Below are positions 1-10,900 of a stretch of 64,000 nucleotides of DNA, in pieces; positions within the stretch are counted from its first letter, which is position 1; every line of letters starts with the position of its first letter. Both the position numbers and the translations under genes were made by a program. The DNA lies in the NCBI RefSeq assembly GCF_027887165.1, contig NC_077231.1:194172334-194236333 (forward strand). Direction: 5' to 3'. Origin of the DNA: Monodelphis domestica (taxonomy: Eukaryota; Chordata; Mammalia; Didelphimorphia; Didelphidae). The notes under the pieces were generated by a model. The model made no database searches, was not told the DNA's origin, and worked only from the letters and a program-made list of their open reading frames with translations.

Positions 1-1581
1 TTTTTGTGCTATTCTAGGACCTTTGACTCTCCTGGGCACTTTTTAACACGCCCACCCCAACAGAAAGTCACATTAGTTACATTTGACTGGGTTGTGGTAT
101 TTGGCTTAGATATGAAAAATTCTCAGGTATGGCTGAGTTGAAATATTCATTCTGGGCACCATATTTTAAGACAAATCCTGATCATTTGAGATATGCCAGC
201 AGAGGATCGCAAGGACTTAAAATAATTTCAGAAAAGGTATGGACAATCTGGGGACATTTAGCCTGAAGAAGAGAAGATTTAGGCTTATTTGAAGGAATTT
301 CTTGTGGAAGACAGTATAAATTTATTCTGTATGGCTCCAGATGAAGAAGTAGGACAAGTGAATAGAAGTTATGAAGAGATACATTTTGGCTCAACATAAG
401 GAAGATTATTCTAACAGTTAAATACTGTCCAAAAATGGAATGAGTAACTTCATTTTGTTATCTCTGGAAGTTTTCAGATATAAGCTGAATCTTGTAGATG
501 GAATTAATTCCTTTTTTGTTTTCAAGTCAATGGTTGGACTGCATGACCTCTGACTTCAATATAATTCTAATATTCTAAGCTCTTGTGACTCAATAATCTC
601 TTGGCAGTTATTTCACCTAACAACTGGCCAAACATAAGGTGGGCCCCAAATTCCATTGCTCATTTTGGTTTTGATGAGTTGAAGTTTTATCAGATTGTCC
701 GGTCCAAATGTCTTCAGACTAAGTCTTAGAATCAAAGGCCTAATAGGATTTTAGATTATCAAATCTGAAGGTGGGTAAGGGGAGGAGGGTTTCCCTGAAG
801 TCCACAAGCAACAGCAGGTAATGCCAATTACATCTTCCTTTCTTTTCATCCTTTCTTAGTAACCGGTTTGACCAGATCTCCTGTTATTAAATGCTGCCCT
901 CTCTCCACTTTTAATTTTTTTGAGGTCAGGAAATCCTATTCCTGGGCCAACTCTGATGGAGAGGAGTAATTTAAGTGGCATTAGATTGAAAGCTACTTGA
1001 GGGTAGGGACAGTTTTTCCTCTTTGTATTCCCAGTACTGAGCATAGTGCCTGGCACAATGTAGGCTCTTAAGAAGTATTTATTGATTATTAACAGAAAAA
1101 GGAAGTAGGGTTGGGTTGAGTATCATGTCAGCCTTTCTTTCATAAGGGAGTGGGATAATTTATTCCAGGCAAATACTTTGAAGCAATGAGATGATTTTAT
1201 AACATTAAAAAAAAAAGAATGGTGACTCTTTAGCCACTCTCACAATTCAAGTCCAATCATAAAACTATACAGGAATTGTCCGTTTCTCCTCACCCCTCAT
1301 AACTATTGCATGGGCATAACTTTCATGAAAGGTAATAAACCTTACACATCTTTCTATTCATTTGTCACTGGTTTAGTGTTTGCCTTGGATTTCCTCTTTT
1401 TGTCCCCAGTGCTGGGCACATAGTAGGCTCTTAATAAATATTGATTGTTTGAAATTCAAAACCACGAAATTCTGACCTGGCAACTATTCATTGAATATGG
1501 TAAATGGGGGTAGAGCTACAGCTACATCCCATACTATATCTATCTTTAATGTACATTTTTTTTCTCATTTCTCTTTTAAAG
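1..1581. other. Upstream flank of the HYAL6-like gene
   Basis: No coding region is supported here. Two short stretches (about 985-1095 and 1385-1455) match the 3' ends of L2/CR1-type elements: a 'gggcacatagtaggctctta' type tail followed by 'ataaat'. The stretch just before 1581 is a pyrimidine-rich tract ending in AG, so it reads as the 3' end of an intron. A non-coding first exon and promoter of the hyaluronidase gene should therefore lie further upstream. I could not locate a TATA box or CpG island. Confidence 0.5.
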
Positions 1582-1590
1582 GAAACGATT

Positions 1591-2529
1591 ATGATAGTGT
1601 CAGTGAAAACTACAAATCTGCAGATGAAATGGCTACTAATGCTAGTGTTTTCATTCGCAGTCAATGCTAAAACTTTAAAAGAATCAAATCCCCCAATAAT
1701 AGAGTACAAACCTTTTATTGTATATTGGAATATTCCTACGACAATGTGCAAGAAACGTTTTGGTGTGGATCTAAATCTCCAGGCTTTTGATATTATAGCT
1801 AACCCTGATGAGACATTAAATGGACCCTATGTTACAATATTTTATGAAAAAAAATTAGGGCATTACCCTTATATTAATGAAATTGGAGAGATGTTCAATG
1901 GAGGAATACCTCAGAATGAGAAACTCTCAAAGCACCTTGAAAAGAGCACTGGAGACATCAAGAACATCATCCCTGGGTCAAAATTCCAAGGACTTGCTGT
2001 TATTGACTGGGAAGAATGGAGACCTCAATGGGACAGGAATTGGGGTCCTAAAAATATATATAGAATCCAGGCTTTAAATCATATTAAAAATCTCCACAGT
2101 GAATTGTCAGAAAGTAAAATGCAGGCAGCAGCAAAACAAGAATATGAAAGTGCTGCCAAGAGTTTTATGAATTCTACTATCCGCTTGGGGTCAGCACTCA
2201 GATCACAAGGACACTGGGGTTTTTACCTTTACCCAGAGTGCTACAATTATGATTACAAAAAAAAACCAGAAACGTACACTGGGAAATGTCCAGAAATTGA
2301 AATTACCCGCAATGATGGCCTCCAGTGGCTATGGCAAGCAAGTACTGCTCTTTATCCTTCCATATATTTACCACTGGCATTGAGGAATAGTCCACATACC
2401 CAGAAATTTGTTCACTATCGGGTCAAAGAGGCCATGAGAATTTCCTACAAGGCTAAGAAGGACTATGCTTTGCCTGTTTTTGTTTATACCAGGCTATTTT
2501 ATACCTATGGTCTTGAGCCCTTGACTAAG
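1591..2529 (+). CDS. HYAL6: HYAL6-like coding exon 1 (residues 1-313)
   Basis: This exon holds the signal peptide and most of the TIM-barrel catalytic domain. The motifs are N-G-G-I-P-Q (103-108), A-V-I-D-W-E-E-W-R-P (136-145), Y-P-E-C-Y-N-Y (214-220), W-L-W (246-248), A-L-Y-P-S-I-Y (253-259) and L-P-V-F-V-Y-T-R (294-301). The donor is AAG|GTAAGC at 2529/2530. I chose the ATG at 1591 because a polypyrimidine tract and an AG (1580-1581) come just before it. The in-frame ATGs at 1504 and 1549 would lie in the upstream intron. The ATG at 1624 would also leave a good signal peptide, so the start is not certain. An N-glycosylation site N-S-T lies at 194-196. Confidence 0.88.
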
Positions 2530-5500
2530 GTAAGCCTTCTTGTTTTCCATTCCCCTGAAATATGTGCTTGTTTGTTTGTTTATAACAAATACAAAATAGA
2601 AATCTGATATTCACAAGAGAATTTTTTTTCACAAAGCTTTTATGTTTCTTTAATGAATTATCGGATTTACTCCTCCCCTACTTATTATAGGAATGCATTC
2701 CTTTAGAGGTCAAGCTAACTTCGAAGAACAGTGCCAATTACAACAAAATCGCCAAGTAATATATTTTAATTGTAGTGGGAAACATGAGAAATAATTCATT
2801 AACTAATTAATTACTTACATTAAAATTTCCTGGTAGCTTCTTTCCTTCTTCCTTAACTCAAATTAAAGAAAGCATAATTTGACAAAAAGAAATATATCTA
2901 TAGAAAATATGCCTTGCTTATTTCCCTTTATCAGTTCTTTTTCTGGAGGTAGACATACAGTTGAGGCATATGGTTGGGATACTAAGTGAAATACTAAGTG
3001 AAATTTCATGATTTTCCTTAACTACTTCTGCTAAACCTTTACTATCTGTCCATTTCATATAGGATAAATTTCATATTTCTTAGCCTATTCACCAAAATTT
3101 TACAGTCTAGCTTACTTATTTTGTCTCCACTTATTTTCTTATAACTTTAAATTTGTCCCACTTCCATTCCTTAATATTTCTTATAACTTCCCTCCTTTTA
3201 TTCCATGCCATTCTTTCTTATTTATTTCTTATTTTAAATTTTATTTAAAAGATAATCCATGGTTACATGATTCATTTTCTTTCTCTCCCCTCTTACTTAC
3301 CCCCTCCCAGAATTGACGAGCAATGCCACTGGGTCATACATGTATTATCACTCGATACCTATATATCCATATTATTCCTTTTCATAATAGAGTGATCTTT
3401 TAAAACCAAAATCCCAAATCATATATCTCTATAAACAAGTGATAAGTTATATGTTTTTCTTCTGTGTATCTACTCCCACGGTTCTTTCTCTCAATGTAGA
3501 GAGCGGTCTTTCTCCTAAGTCCTTCAGGATTGTCCTGGATCATTACATTGCTGCTAGTAGCAAAGTCTATGCCATTCTTTCTGACTGAAGAATTCTTCCT
3601 ACTTCTCCCTATCTAAATCCAATCTATCCTTCAGCTCTTGGCCTAAGCCTCTGTAAGATTGCTCCTGCCTCCAGTAATCTCTTGCTCCTATAAACTATAG
3701 TGTGTACATATCATTTTATGATAAAAATTTGGGCTTGTGACTTAACTGATGTGTGGGACCCCTTGACTCCCTTTCCTCACCTATCAGCAACTTGTCTGTA
3801 ACTACTTACAGCCTTAGGTAGTTGACTAAGGACATCAAATTCTTTGACTTGATCATGGTACAGGACAAGAGTGTTAGAAACAGGATTTAAAACCCAGATC
3901 TTCCAGACTTCAAATCAATATTCTATCCAAAAGGCCATGCTATTTCCCAGCTCTTCAATGGGAATCAATAATAATAATTCACCTTTTTAGAGAGGTTTAA
4001 TTTCTCAAATGTTTCCTAACAACAAGTCTGTAGAAAGTTTATGTAATTATTACTGTTTTGCTCATGAAGAAATTTAAGTTTCAGAGAGCTTAAATGACTT
4101 GCTCCTGGTCACATAACCAGGAAATGTATGAATTCAGACTCAAACTCAAGTCTTCTGACTCCAAGTTCAGAGTTTTTCTCACTACCCTGAGATTCCCCTT
4201 AATAAAATACTATCACTCTTGTGCTAGTTTTAGGCAGTTGTATCAGACAGTTTCTGTACTGTTGTATTTTATATGTGCCTTACATTATTACTTAACTTTT
4301 CATGTTTTTTGTCTTCTCTCTCTTACTAGATTTTAAGCTCCTTGAGGGCAGAGAGTGTGTCTTATTCATCTTTGTATCTCCCACAGGCTCTAGACCAGTG
4401 CCTTGTATATGGTAACAAAAATTTTGTTGAAAAAATCAGAATATGTAACAGACACTTAGAAGAATCATTTAAAGTCTGGTGAAATATATATGTATCAGTT
4501 TCTCTCCTATATATGTATACATACATACATACATACATATATATATGTATATATATATATATAATCTTAATAAAAGGAATCCTGCTAAAATAATAATGTT
4601 GCCTAGATCAGAGATATCAAACATGGAGTCTGTCTTGGAACCAGATTAAAATGTAATTGAGAAATAGTAAATAAAATAGATAAAATACAATAGAATATAG
4701 ATAATATTAACATGTGGTTTCCTAAGTTATGTGTGATTTAGTGGCCCTACTTTTATTTGAGTTGGTCACCACTAGCATCAACTCTGACATGCTGGTGGGA
4801 AGGTATCCTTTTGAGATAGTCTATTTGTACATTTATGTTCAATAGGTATAGAAAGGCAATGGCTGGGCCCGAAATTGAACAGGAAGAAGTGGGTGAGCTA
4901 GATTTCCTTTGGAAAAATGCACAGCCCTTTCAGCAATCCCAAGCTACTACTTCAAATAAAAATACATCTTTTAAATATCCTTATTATTTTGGGAAAATTG
5001 TATGACTGTCAATCATGATATATTACAATTTGGATTGAACACAATTTTCAGGATACCAGAGGGCTACAGAGAACTGTATGAAAGATATAGATAGCAATAA
5101 GAAATACCACCCAGGAAACAGGTGATGAGAAAAGAAGGTGAGTTTGCTCTGTAATGAGGGATAATGAATGGACAGCATGAGTGCTTCATCGGTATTTAGA
5201 AAATTTTAAGACACTTAGAGGAGAGGTCTAGGATTTTGTGTAGATACTCTATGGATCATTAATGAGTAAATGTAGAGAAGGCTTGCCTAGGAGAAGCCAT
5301 AATGGCATATAGTCTACAATACTGGAGGAATGTGTCAATGATTCATTGAAGTTCTAAGCATATATTTCAAATACCTTGTTCTGAGTAGTTTATGTTCAGG
5401 TATTATTTCTAATCTGAGAAGTCACTCAAGAGGGGAGATAATTTTTTATTCATAATCTTAGCTATGTTTATGTGCATGTATTTCATGATATAACATCTCT

Positions 5501-7974
5501 TAAGATAAATAAAAACATAATCCTGAAAAGCTGATTTTTCCTTTTTTAAAGGTGTATTTTTTAGAATGATAGAATTTAAAGTCATTTGCAATTCATTTTC
5601 ATTCATTATTTAGGCACTATATTTAAAATGTAGGATTTATTTATCTAAGTATTTTATTAGTCATGCACATTCTAGGTCAGAGTAAGTTAACAAAAGGAAA
5701 AATAAACTTCTTCTTGGTGTCTGAGTGCATTCTTATTGGTGGACTGAATCTTATTCCTTACTGTTACCCATTTAAGTTTTAGGAATGATTCTGATTCTTC
5801 TTCTTTCCAGAATGATTTGTTGTATACCATTGGGGAAAGTGCTGCAATGGGTGCAGCAGGAATAGTAATATGGGGAGGAATGGACCATTCCAATTCAAGA
5901 GTAAGTTCCATTTTCATTTCTATTTTTCTATCAGCATCTTGAAAGACAAGTTCATAGAGTCATAGATTTAGGGCTAGAACTGGCCACCAACTAACTGTTC
6001 CACTAGAATCCAGCTTAGTTCCCTACTTTTAACTCAACACTGCTATAGTTACCTAGTACAAGATTGTTCAATCTACCTAGCAAACAAGTAGGATTTTCTA
6101 GTTGCCCACTCTGTACCCAGTACTTTACTAACCAAGGAAATTAGGTAGCTCCCTAGATAGAATTCTAGCCCTGAAATTGGGAAAACTCATCTTCCTTGAG
6201 TTCAAATCTAGCCTCAGATATTAGCTGTGTGAACCTGATTTAAGTCACTTGACCCTGTTTGCCTCAGTTCCTATCTGGAAAAGCAAATGGCAAACCACTT
6301 TAGTATCTTTACCAAGAAAACCACACAGGGATTAAGATTAAGTACTGGTCAGGCACTATGCCAAATTTTGGGGTGACAAAGAAAAACAAAAGACAATCTT
6401 TGCTCTTAAGGAGCTCACAATATAGTGGGGAAGAAGCATGAAAAACAACTATATCCAATCAAATTATATATAGAACAAATTAAGGAGAATCATTAGAGAG
6501 AAGGCCCTAGCTCTTAGGAGATTCTAATGCAGCTGGGAAAGACAGTACATCGAGTCATGGACTTTGAGAATGGGAAGGGACCTTAGAGGTCATCTAGCCT
6601 GATTGTCTCATGAAGAGTAGGTGAATTGCCCCAAATCATATAGATTATAAATTAGAAGAGTCTGATTGGAACCCAAATCCTGACTCAAGTCTAATGTTCT
6701 TCCCATTATACTAGCTGTTTCTTTAACAGGAATGAACTCTTTAGAGAATACTCAGGTGCTAACTATGGCCAGAGGAGTGCTAACTGTACTCTAAGAGCAG
6801 CAGAAATTCTGAAAAAGGGAGATATGGATCATATACTCATAGTCAGAGTGAGAACTGTGCACAGACTTTATGCTTGACTTTTTTTTCTTACTCCTGACTC
6901 TTCATCCCTTGGAAACTTAATCCACAACTTTGTTACTCATTATTAACTTGACCATGAAAAGGTAAATGGGAGAAGGGAAGGTCTTGGACACTTTATTTAA
7001 AAATATATTTATAGAAGCAATTATAAAGCTGTCTAAGGGCAGCAAGGTGTTTCAGTAGATAGAATGCTGGGTCTACAGGCTGGAAGATTTGGGTTCAAAT
7101 CTGCCTAAGGTTTTTAATAGCTCTGTGAAACTGGGCAAATCTAACTTCTATTTGCCTCAGTCTCTTCAGCTGTTAAATGGGAATAATAATAGACCCTACT
7201 ATCTCAGGGAGGAAATGTGGATCAAATTAGATAATAATTGTAAAGCACTGAGCACAGTGCCTACTACATGGCAAGTGACTAATAAATAAATGGTCCCTCC
7301 CCCCCACCCCCCTTCCCTTAGAGAGTTGTCTGGGGTACTGAGAGATTAAAAGACTTGTCCAAGACCATTCAGCTAGTATTCATGAGAAGTAGAATTTATC
7401 CCTAATCTTTGATTCCAAAGCTGGAATTCTGTTCACACTACCAGACACCTTCTCAGTGATAAATTTGGGTTAATTACATTCAGCGTTACATAGGAAATAG
7501 CATGTATTATGATTAGTTTGAGATGATTTCTGTTTTTTTTTTTAATAGAACAGCTGCTTATCTATGCAAAAATTTGTTAATGGAGTTTTTGGTCACTACA
7601 TCGTCAATGTGACAGCAGCTACTCAGCGCTGTAGCCGAATTCTTTGTAACAATAATGGAAGATGTGTTAGGAAACAATCGGAGTCATTCTCTTATCTGCA
7701 CATGCCCATGGGCAGTATCATGAGGCATAAGTTAAAGAAGGGTCTGAAGTTTTTCCCTTCTCAAAGGGCTTCAAAAGAACATATACAGTACATGAAGAAT
7801 GAGTTTATTTGTCAGTGCTATACTCACTGGAATGGAAAAGTCTGTGCATGGAAAGATAACCACCACTCTGGATCAAGGCAATTAACTCTTTGCTCTGATA
7901 CAAATATCTTTTTCTCTTTAATTTTAATGTTGCCTCTGACTCTGCTGATCTTTTTTTATCCCACTATACTCTAA
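1591..7974 (+). CDS. HYAL6: HYAL6/HYALP1-like hyaluronidase, complete (3 coding exons)
   Basis: This is a GH56 endoglycosidase expected to cleave hyaluronan (and perhaps chondroitin) at beta-1,4 N-acetylhexosaminide bonds, at the cell surface or after secretion. The spliced protein is 484 aa, close to HYAL4 (481) and SPAM1 (about 509). The exons are 1591-2529, 5811-5900 and 7549-7974, all phase 0 with GT/AG sites. Residues 13-26 form a hydrophobic signal peptide. The catalytic motif D-W-E-E-W-R-P has D139 and E141. The specificity Tyr is Y259, in Y-P-S-I-Y. Cysteines C53, C217 and C233 match the GH56 disulphides. An EGF-like cysteine cluster follows in exon 3, then a hydrophobic C-terminus of about 22 residues that looks like a GPI signal. 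The identity is inferred from its place upstream of HYAL4 in the same orientation; a SPAM1-like copy is the alternative. Human HYALP1 is a pseudogene, but this copy has no break. Confidence 0.85.
3232..3575 (-). mobile_element. L1 3'-end-like fragment
   Basis: It matches, in arrangement and wording, another copy at 62555-63075: 'ccatggttacatgattcat', then 'cttctgtgt.tctactccca', then 'attgtcctggatcatt.cat'. The lettering runs antisense to an L1 3' end. It is a heavily decayed, 5'-truncated copy. Confidence 0.5.
3960..4200 (-). repeat. MIR/THER1-like SINE, decayed
   Basis: It reads as the reverse of a MIR core: 'cttaaatgacttgctcctgg', then 'tcacataaccaggaaatgta', then 'tcttctgactcc'. A 'gaagaaatttaagt' block precedes these. 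Confidence 0.5.
4507..4563. repeat. TA/TATG/ATAC microsatellite
   Basis: Alternating TA with ATAC units, lying in intron 1 of the HYAL6-like gene. Confidence 0.9.
5811..5900 (+). CDS. HYAL6: HYAL6-like coding exon 2 (residues 314-343)
   Basis: Thirty codons between TTCTTTCCAG and GTAAGTT. They encode the conserved GH56 strand T-I-G-E-S-A-A-M-G-A-A-G followed by I-V-I-W-G. The exon is exactly as long as HYAL4 exon 2 and both boundaries are in phase 0, which supports common descent of the two genes by tandem duplication. Confidence 0.92.
6140..6335 (+). repeat. Marsupial tRNA/RTE-type SINE (Mar1-like)
   Basis: It contains the block 'ttgagttcaaatct.gcctca', then 'agctgtgtgaacctg', 'cctgtttgcctcag', and 'ggcaaaccactttagtatct' followed by 'ttaccaagaaaacc'. 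This order is shared with at least ten other copies in the window. Confidence 0.75.
6545..6735 (-). repeat. MIR-like SINE, decayed
   Basis: Antisense MIR wording: 'gaagggaccttagaggtcat', followed by a block ending in 'ttcttcccattatactagct'. Confidence 0.5.
7030..7290 (+). repeat. MIR/THER1-like SINE
   Basis: A tRNA-like head ('tttgggttcaaatctg'), a 'gcctcagtctcttcagctgt' core, and a tail reading 'aaagcactgagcacagtgcc' then 'tacatggcaagtgactaata'. Confidence 0.6.
7549..7974 (+). CDS. HYAL6: HYAL6-like coding exon 3 (residues 344-484, stop TAA)
   Basis: It encodes the end of the catalytic fold (I-V-N-V-T, an N-glycosylation site) and the EGF-like module. Its cysteines sit in C-S-R-I-L-C-N-N-N-G-R-C and in F-I-C-Q-C-Y-T-H-W-N-G-K-V-C. 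The middle of the module is unusual. Family members I recall carry Y-L-H-L-N-P after the third Cys, but here it is Y-L-H-M-P-M-G followed by a Lys/Arg-rich run. A hydrophobic tail ends the protein, consistent with GPI anchoring. The reading frame is open throughout. Confidence 0.9.
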   Translation, partial: NSCLSMQKFVNGVFGHYIVNVTAATQRCSRILCNNNGRCVRKQSESFSYLHMPMGSIMRHKLKKGLKFFPSQRASKEHIQYMKNEFICQCYTHWNGKVCAWKDNHHSGSRQLTLCSDTNIFFSLILMLPLTLLIFFYPTIL

Positions 7975-8180
7975 GTTCTCTGGAATCAGTCAAAAAGAAT
8001 CTACTTTTCTTCCTACTCCTATATCTGTGGCCTCTGATCCTTTCCATGCCAGCAATTTCAAATGTTTTTGAATTCAGGATACTATCATTGTTTGATTTTG
8101 TGTCCCTTTTTATATATGTACACAATTAATAGACTTTAAAGAAAATGCAATTAAAATTAATGAAATTCTCTGAATTGTCT
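7975..8180 (+). promoter_or_regulatory. Probable 3' UTR with ATTAAA poly(A) signal of the HYAL6-like gene
   Basis: The common variant signal ATTAAA occurs at 8150-8155, about 175 bases past the stop codon. No AATAAA lies between. The cleavage site is inferred, not shown. Confidence 0.35.
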
Positions 8181-8529
8181 GAGAGTAAAAGAAGAGATTT
8201 TTTATAAATTGAACCACCAGATGCATTGCTGGTCACTTACTCAATCCTGTTTAATAACAAGAGCCACATGCTGTTAAGCACATATTCTTTGCAGTGTTTG
8301 GACACTCCACTCCTGGGCATTCTAGGGAAACCCTGAACACCTTATGGCCTCGGTGGGATGGCTGTTTCTTTCCCCTTTCTTTGCTCCATTTCATGAGTGG
8401 CAGCACTTGTTTTGTGAGCCTAAAGGTATACATATTATTTTTGCCCAATTGTTTTAATCACATTTGCCTAAATTCATGACTCTATGGACCTCTCTGTCCA
8501 TAAGGTTTTCTTTTTCTTTCTTTAAAAAT

Positions 8530-8726
8530 ACCAACCCTACCCTCTATCTTAGAATCAATATTAAATATTGGTTCCATGACAGAAGAACAATAAGGGTCAG
8601 GCAATTGGGTTTAAGTGACTTGCCCAGAGTCACACAACTAGGAAGTGTCTGGGGATAGATTTGAACCCAGGAATTCCTATCTCTAGACCTTGCTCTCAAT
8701 TCACTAAGTCACCAAGTTGCCCTGCC
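8530..8726 (-). repeat. Marsupial SINE, second type (reverse)
   Basis: It reads as the complement of the 'gcagctgggtggctcagtgg' type: 'ctatcttagaatcaatatta', 'gacttgcccagagtcacaca', 'gatttgaacccaggaattcc', 'tcactaagtcaccaagttgc'. It lies back to back with the next SINE. Confidence 0.8.
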
Positions 8727-8727
8727 A

Positions 8728-8900
8728 TGAAGTTTTCTTGGCAAAGATACTAGAATGGTTTACCATTTTCTTCTCTACTGGCAAATAGATATTAAGCAAC
8801 TGCCCAAGGTTACACAGGAAGTTTCTGGGGCTGGATTTGAACTCAGGTTTCCTGAATCCAAGTCAATCACTGTATCCACTGTGCCACCTACCTGCCTTAG
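8728..8900 (-). repeat. Mar1-like SINE (reverse)
   Basis: 'tcttggcaaagatactagaa', 'gatttgaactcaggtttcct' and 'tgtatccactgtgccaccta' appear in the order expected for a reverse copy. Confidence 0.75.
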
Positions 8901-9009
8901 AGATGGGTATGGATTTATTCAACTAGGCCTAGATACTGCCTATTGGGGATGGGAGTGGGGAACCTCTGTTGTATTTCTTTCATTGCTGCATTTCGGTGGA
9001 CTTCAGACA

Positions 9010-9460
9010 TACGCATGCATTAATGGCATATATGTATATATAGATAATAGAAATATCAAATATTTATTTATTTTCTATATTTAATTTATTATATAACATG
9101 ATATATCACATAACACATTATCTTTATTATATAAGCACATATGATTTGTTACATAATATGTGATGTTTATTATAGAATTATAGCAATAGTATAATGTAAT
9201 CACATATAATTACAATTATTATATAATATTTAAATTATAGTATAATCATATATGCTTATAACATGATTATTGTATATAAAGTGGTATATGTTGTATCATT
9301 AAGTATGTAATCCTATTAATAAACAGGTACTGATTATAATTATATAATAAATGTTACATATGATTATTTTATACTATAAGATATAAATTACATAATTGAT
9401 TTATATTGTATAACTATAACATACATATATGATATAAATATATACATACATACACACACC
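9010..9460. repeat. AT-rich low-complexity block
   Basis: About 450 bases made almost only of A and T. Imperfect repeats of 'tataat', 'atatga' and 'cacata' type words recur, with many self-complementary stretches. There is no coding content. Confidence 0.8.
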
Positions 9461-9547
9461 ATTAATGCGTACATGTGTCTGAAGTTCCCTGAAATGTAGC
9501 AATGGAAGGAATCAGGCAGAAGTTCCCCCCCTCCCCAGTGGGTGGCA

Positions 9548-9745
9548 TCTTTTTTTTTTTAGCTCTTACCTTCTGTCTTAGAAATAATACTGTGTATTGG
9601 TTCCAAGGCAGAAGAGTGGCAAGGGCTAGGCAATGGGCAATGCCCAAGGTCACATGACTAGGAAATGCCTGAGGTCAGATTTGAACCCAGAACTTCCTGT
9701 CTCTAAGCTTGGCCCTTAATCCACTGAGCCACCCAGTTTACCTTC
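9548..9745 (-). repeat. Marsupial SINE, second type (reverse)
   Basis: A T-run (antisense A tail), then 'cttaccttctgtcttagaaa', 'attggttccaaggcagaaga', 'gatttgaacccagaacttcc', ending in 'ccactgagccacccagttta'. Confidence 0.85.
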
Positions 9746-9799
9746 CCCCACTTCCCCATAATATCTTGATATACTTTGCATTCCTAGGTTCTTTAACCA

Positions 9800-9988
9800 T
9801 TCAATCAGTTGCTTTTCAGTCCTGTCTGACTCTTTGTGATCCCATTTAGGATTTTCTTGGCAGAGATACTAGCATGCTTTGCCATTTCCTTCTTCAGCTC
9901 ATTTAAGGTAAGATTTGAACTCAGGAAGATGAGTCTTCTTATCTCCAGGACTGGCACTCTATCCACTGTGCCATCTAGCTGCCCCTTC
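9800..9988 (-). repeat. Mar1-like SINE (reverse)
   Basis: It starts with 'cctgtctgactctttgtgat', then 'ttcttggcagagatactagc', and ends 'tgtgccatctagctgcccct', the reverse of the tRNA-like head. Confidence 0.85.
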
Positions 9989-10774
9989 ATTTACTCATAA
10001 TGTTTGTAAAATAAATAACAAGTACTGGAAAACAAAAAGAAATTGTGTGGCTCTATTTATTGCAATAATCACTTTATTATGATGGTCTGGAACCAAACTC
10101 AAAATATCTCTAAAGTATGCCTGTACTTGAATTGAGAGAAAAGGAAAGGGGGAGGAATAATATTTACAGGGAGAGCAGGGCAGGATTCCATTTCATATCT
10201 CTTCACAAGGGTCCAAAATACCTTTTAGTGGACTTCTTGGATATTCTTTTCTCCCTTGATCTGAACCATGGTTGAGAGGGAGATGCAGGCAGCTGTCCAC
10301 TTAACGTATTTGGTTTTATTTAATGTTATTTAATTTAAGGAACTTGTCCAAATATGGAATGGACTCCTTGCAATTGGTGGTTGCCCTGGAGAGCTGAGAT
10401 GTTGTGTCTTTCCAAGGCTCACATAATCCATATTTGTCAGAGGTACAACTTAAATTCAGACCTTGCTGAATCTTTCCCCTACCTTTAGCAGCATGGATAT
10501 CAAGAGCTAAGAGGTAGGTGAGAGGGAGGAGACTGAACATTATTTAGATAAATCAAAGCCATTCTGTTCTTTTTCTTATACCATTAGGATCCTACTAAGG
10601 TGATAATAAAGTTTTGATAATAATGCTCTTCTCCCAAGAGCTCAAAGTAATCCAACATATTCTATTTCAACAACACAGTGCTAAATATTGGAAAACAGCA
10701 TTTGGCCAAGTATAATTCTTGCTTGTCTTCACCAGGAGATTTAAGAGAAGTAAAGGGAGAAAAGATTAAGTTTA

Positions 10775-10900
10775 TAAAATGATAGATCTGAGGCTGACAG
10801 AGACCTAAGAGGTCAGCTAAGTCAACCCCTTCATTTTATAGATGAGCAAACAAGCTTAGGAAGATGGTATGTGGCCAAGGTAAAGAGGAGGTCAGTAATG
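10775..10900 (-). repeat. MIR-like fragment
   Basis: 'gagacctaagaggtcagcta' then 'cattttatagatgagcaaac', an antisense MIR pattern. Confidence 0.4.

Larger units (their letters stand above)
2530..5810 (+). other. Intron 1 of the HYAL6-like gene
   Basis: A 3.3 kb intron with GT...AG ends and a strong acceptor tract (CTTCTTTCCAG). It contains an L1 3'-end-like stretch, an old MIR/THER1-like copy, an L2-like tail near 4325-4440 and a TA-rich microsatellite. The rest (2530-3230, 4565-5810) shows nothing I recognise. Confidence 0.7.
5901..7548 (+). other. Intron 2 of the HYAL6-like gene
   Basis: A 1.65 kb intron carrying one marsupial SINE (6140-6335), a short 'aggcactatgccaaattttg' type ancient repeat (6340-6440), an MIR copy in reverse (6545-6735) and an MIR/THER1 copy in forward orientation (7030-7290). 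The acceptor is a T-run followed by AATAG. Confidence 0.75.

Noticed and set aside
1488-1751. Minus-strand open frame over the first HYAL6-like exon
   Set aside because: It is a shadow of the real coding frame on the + strand.
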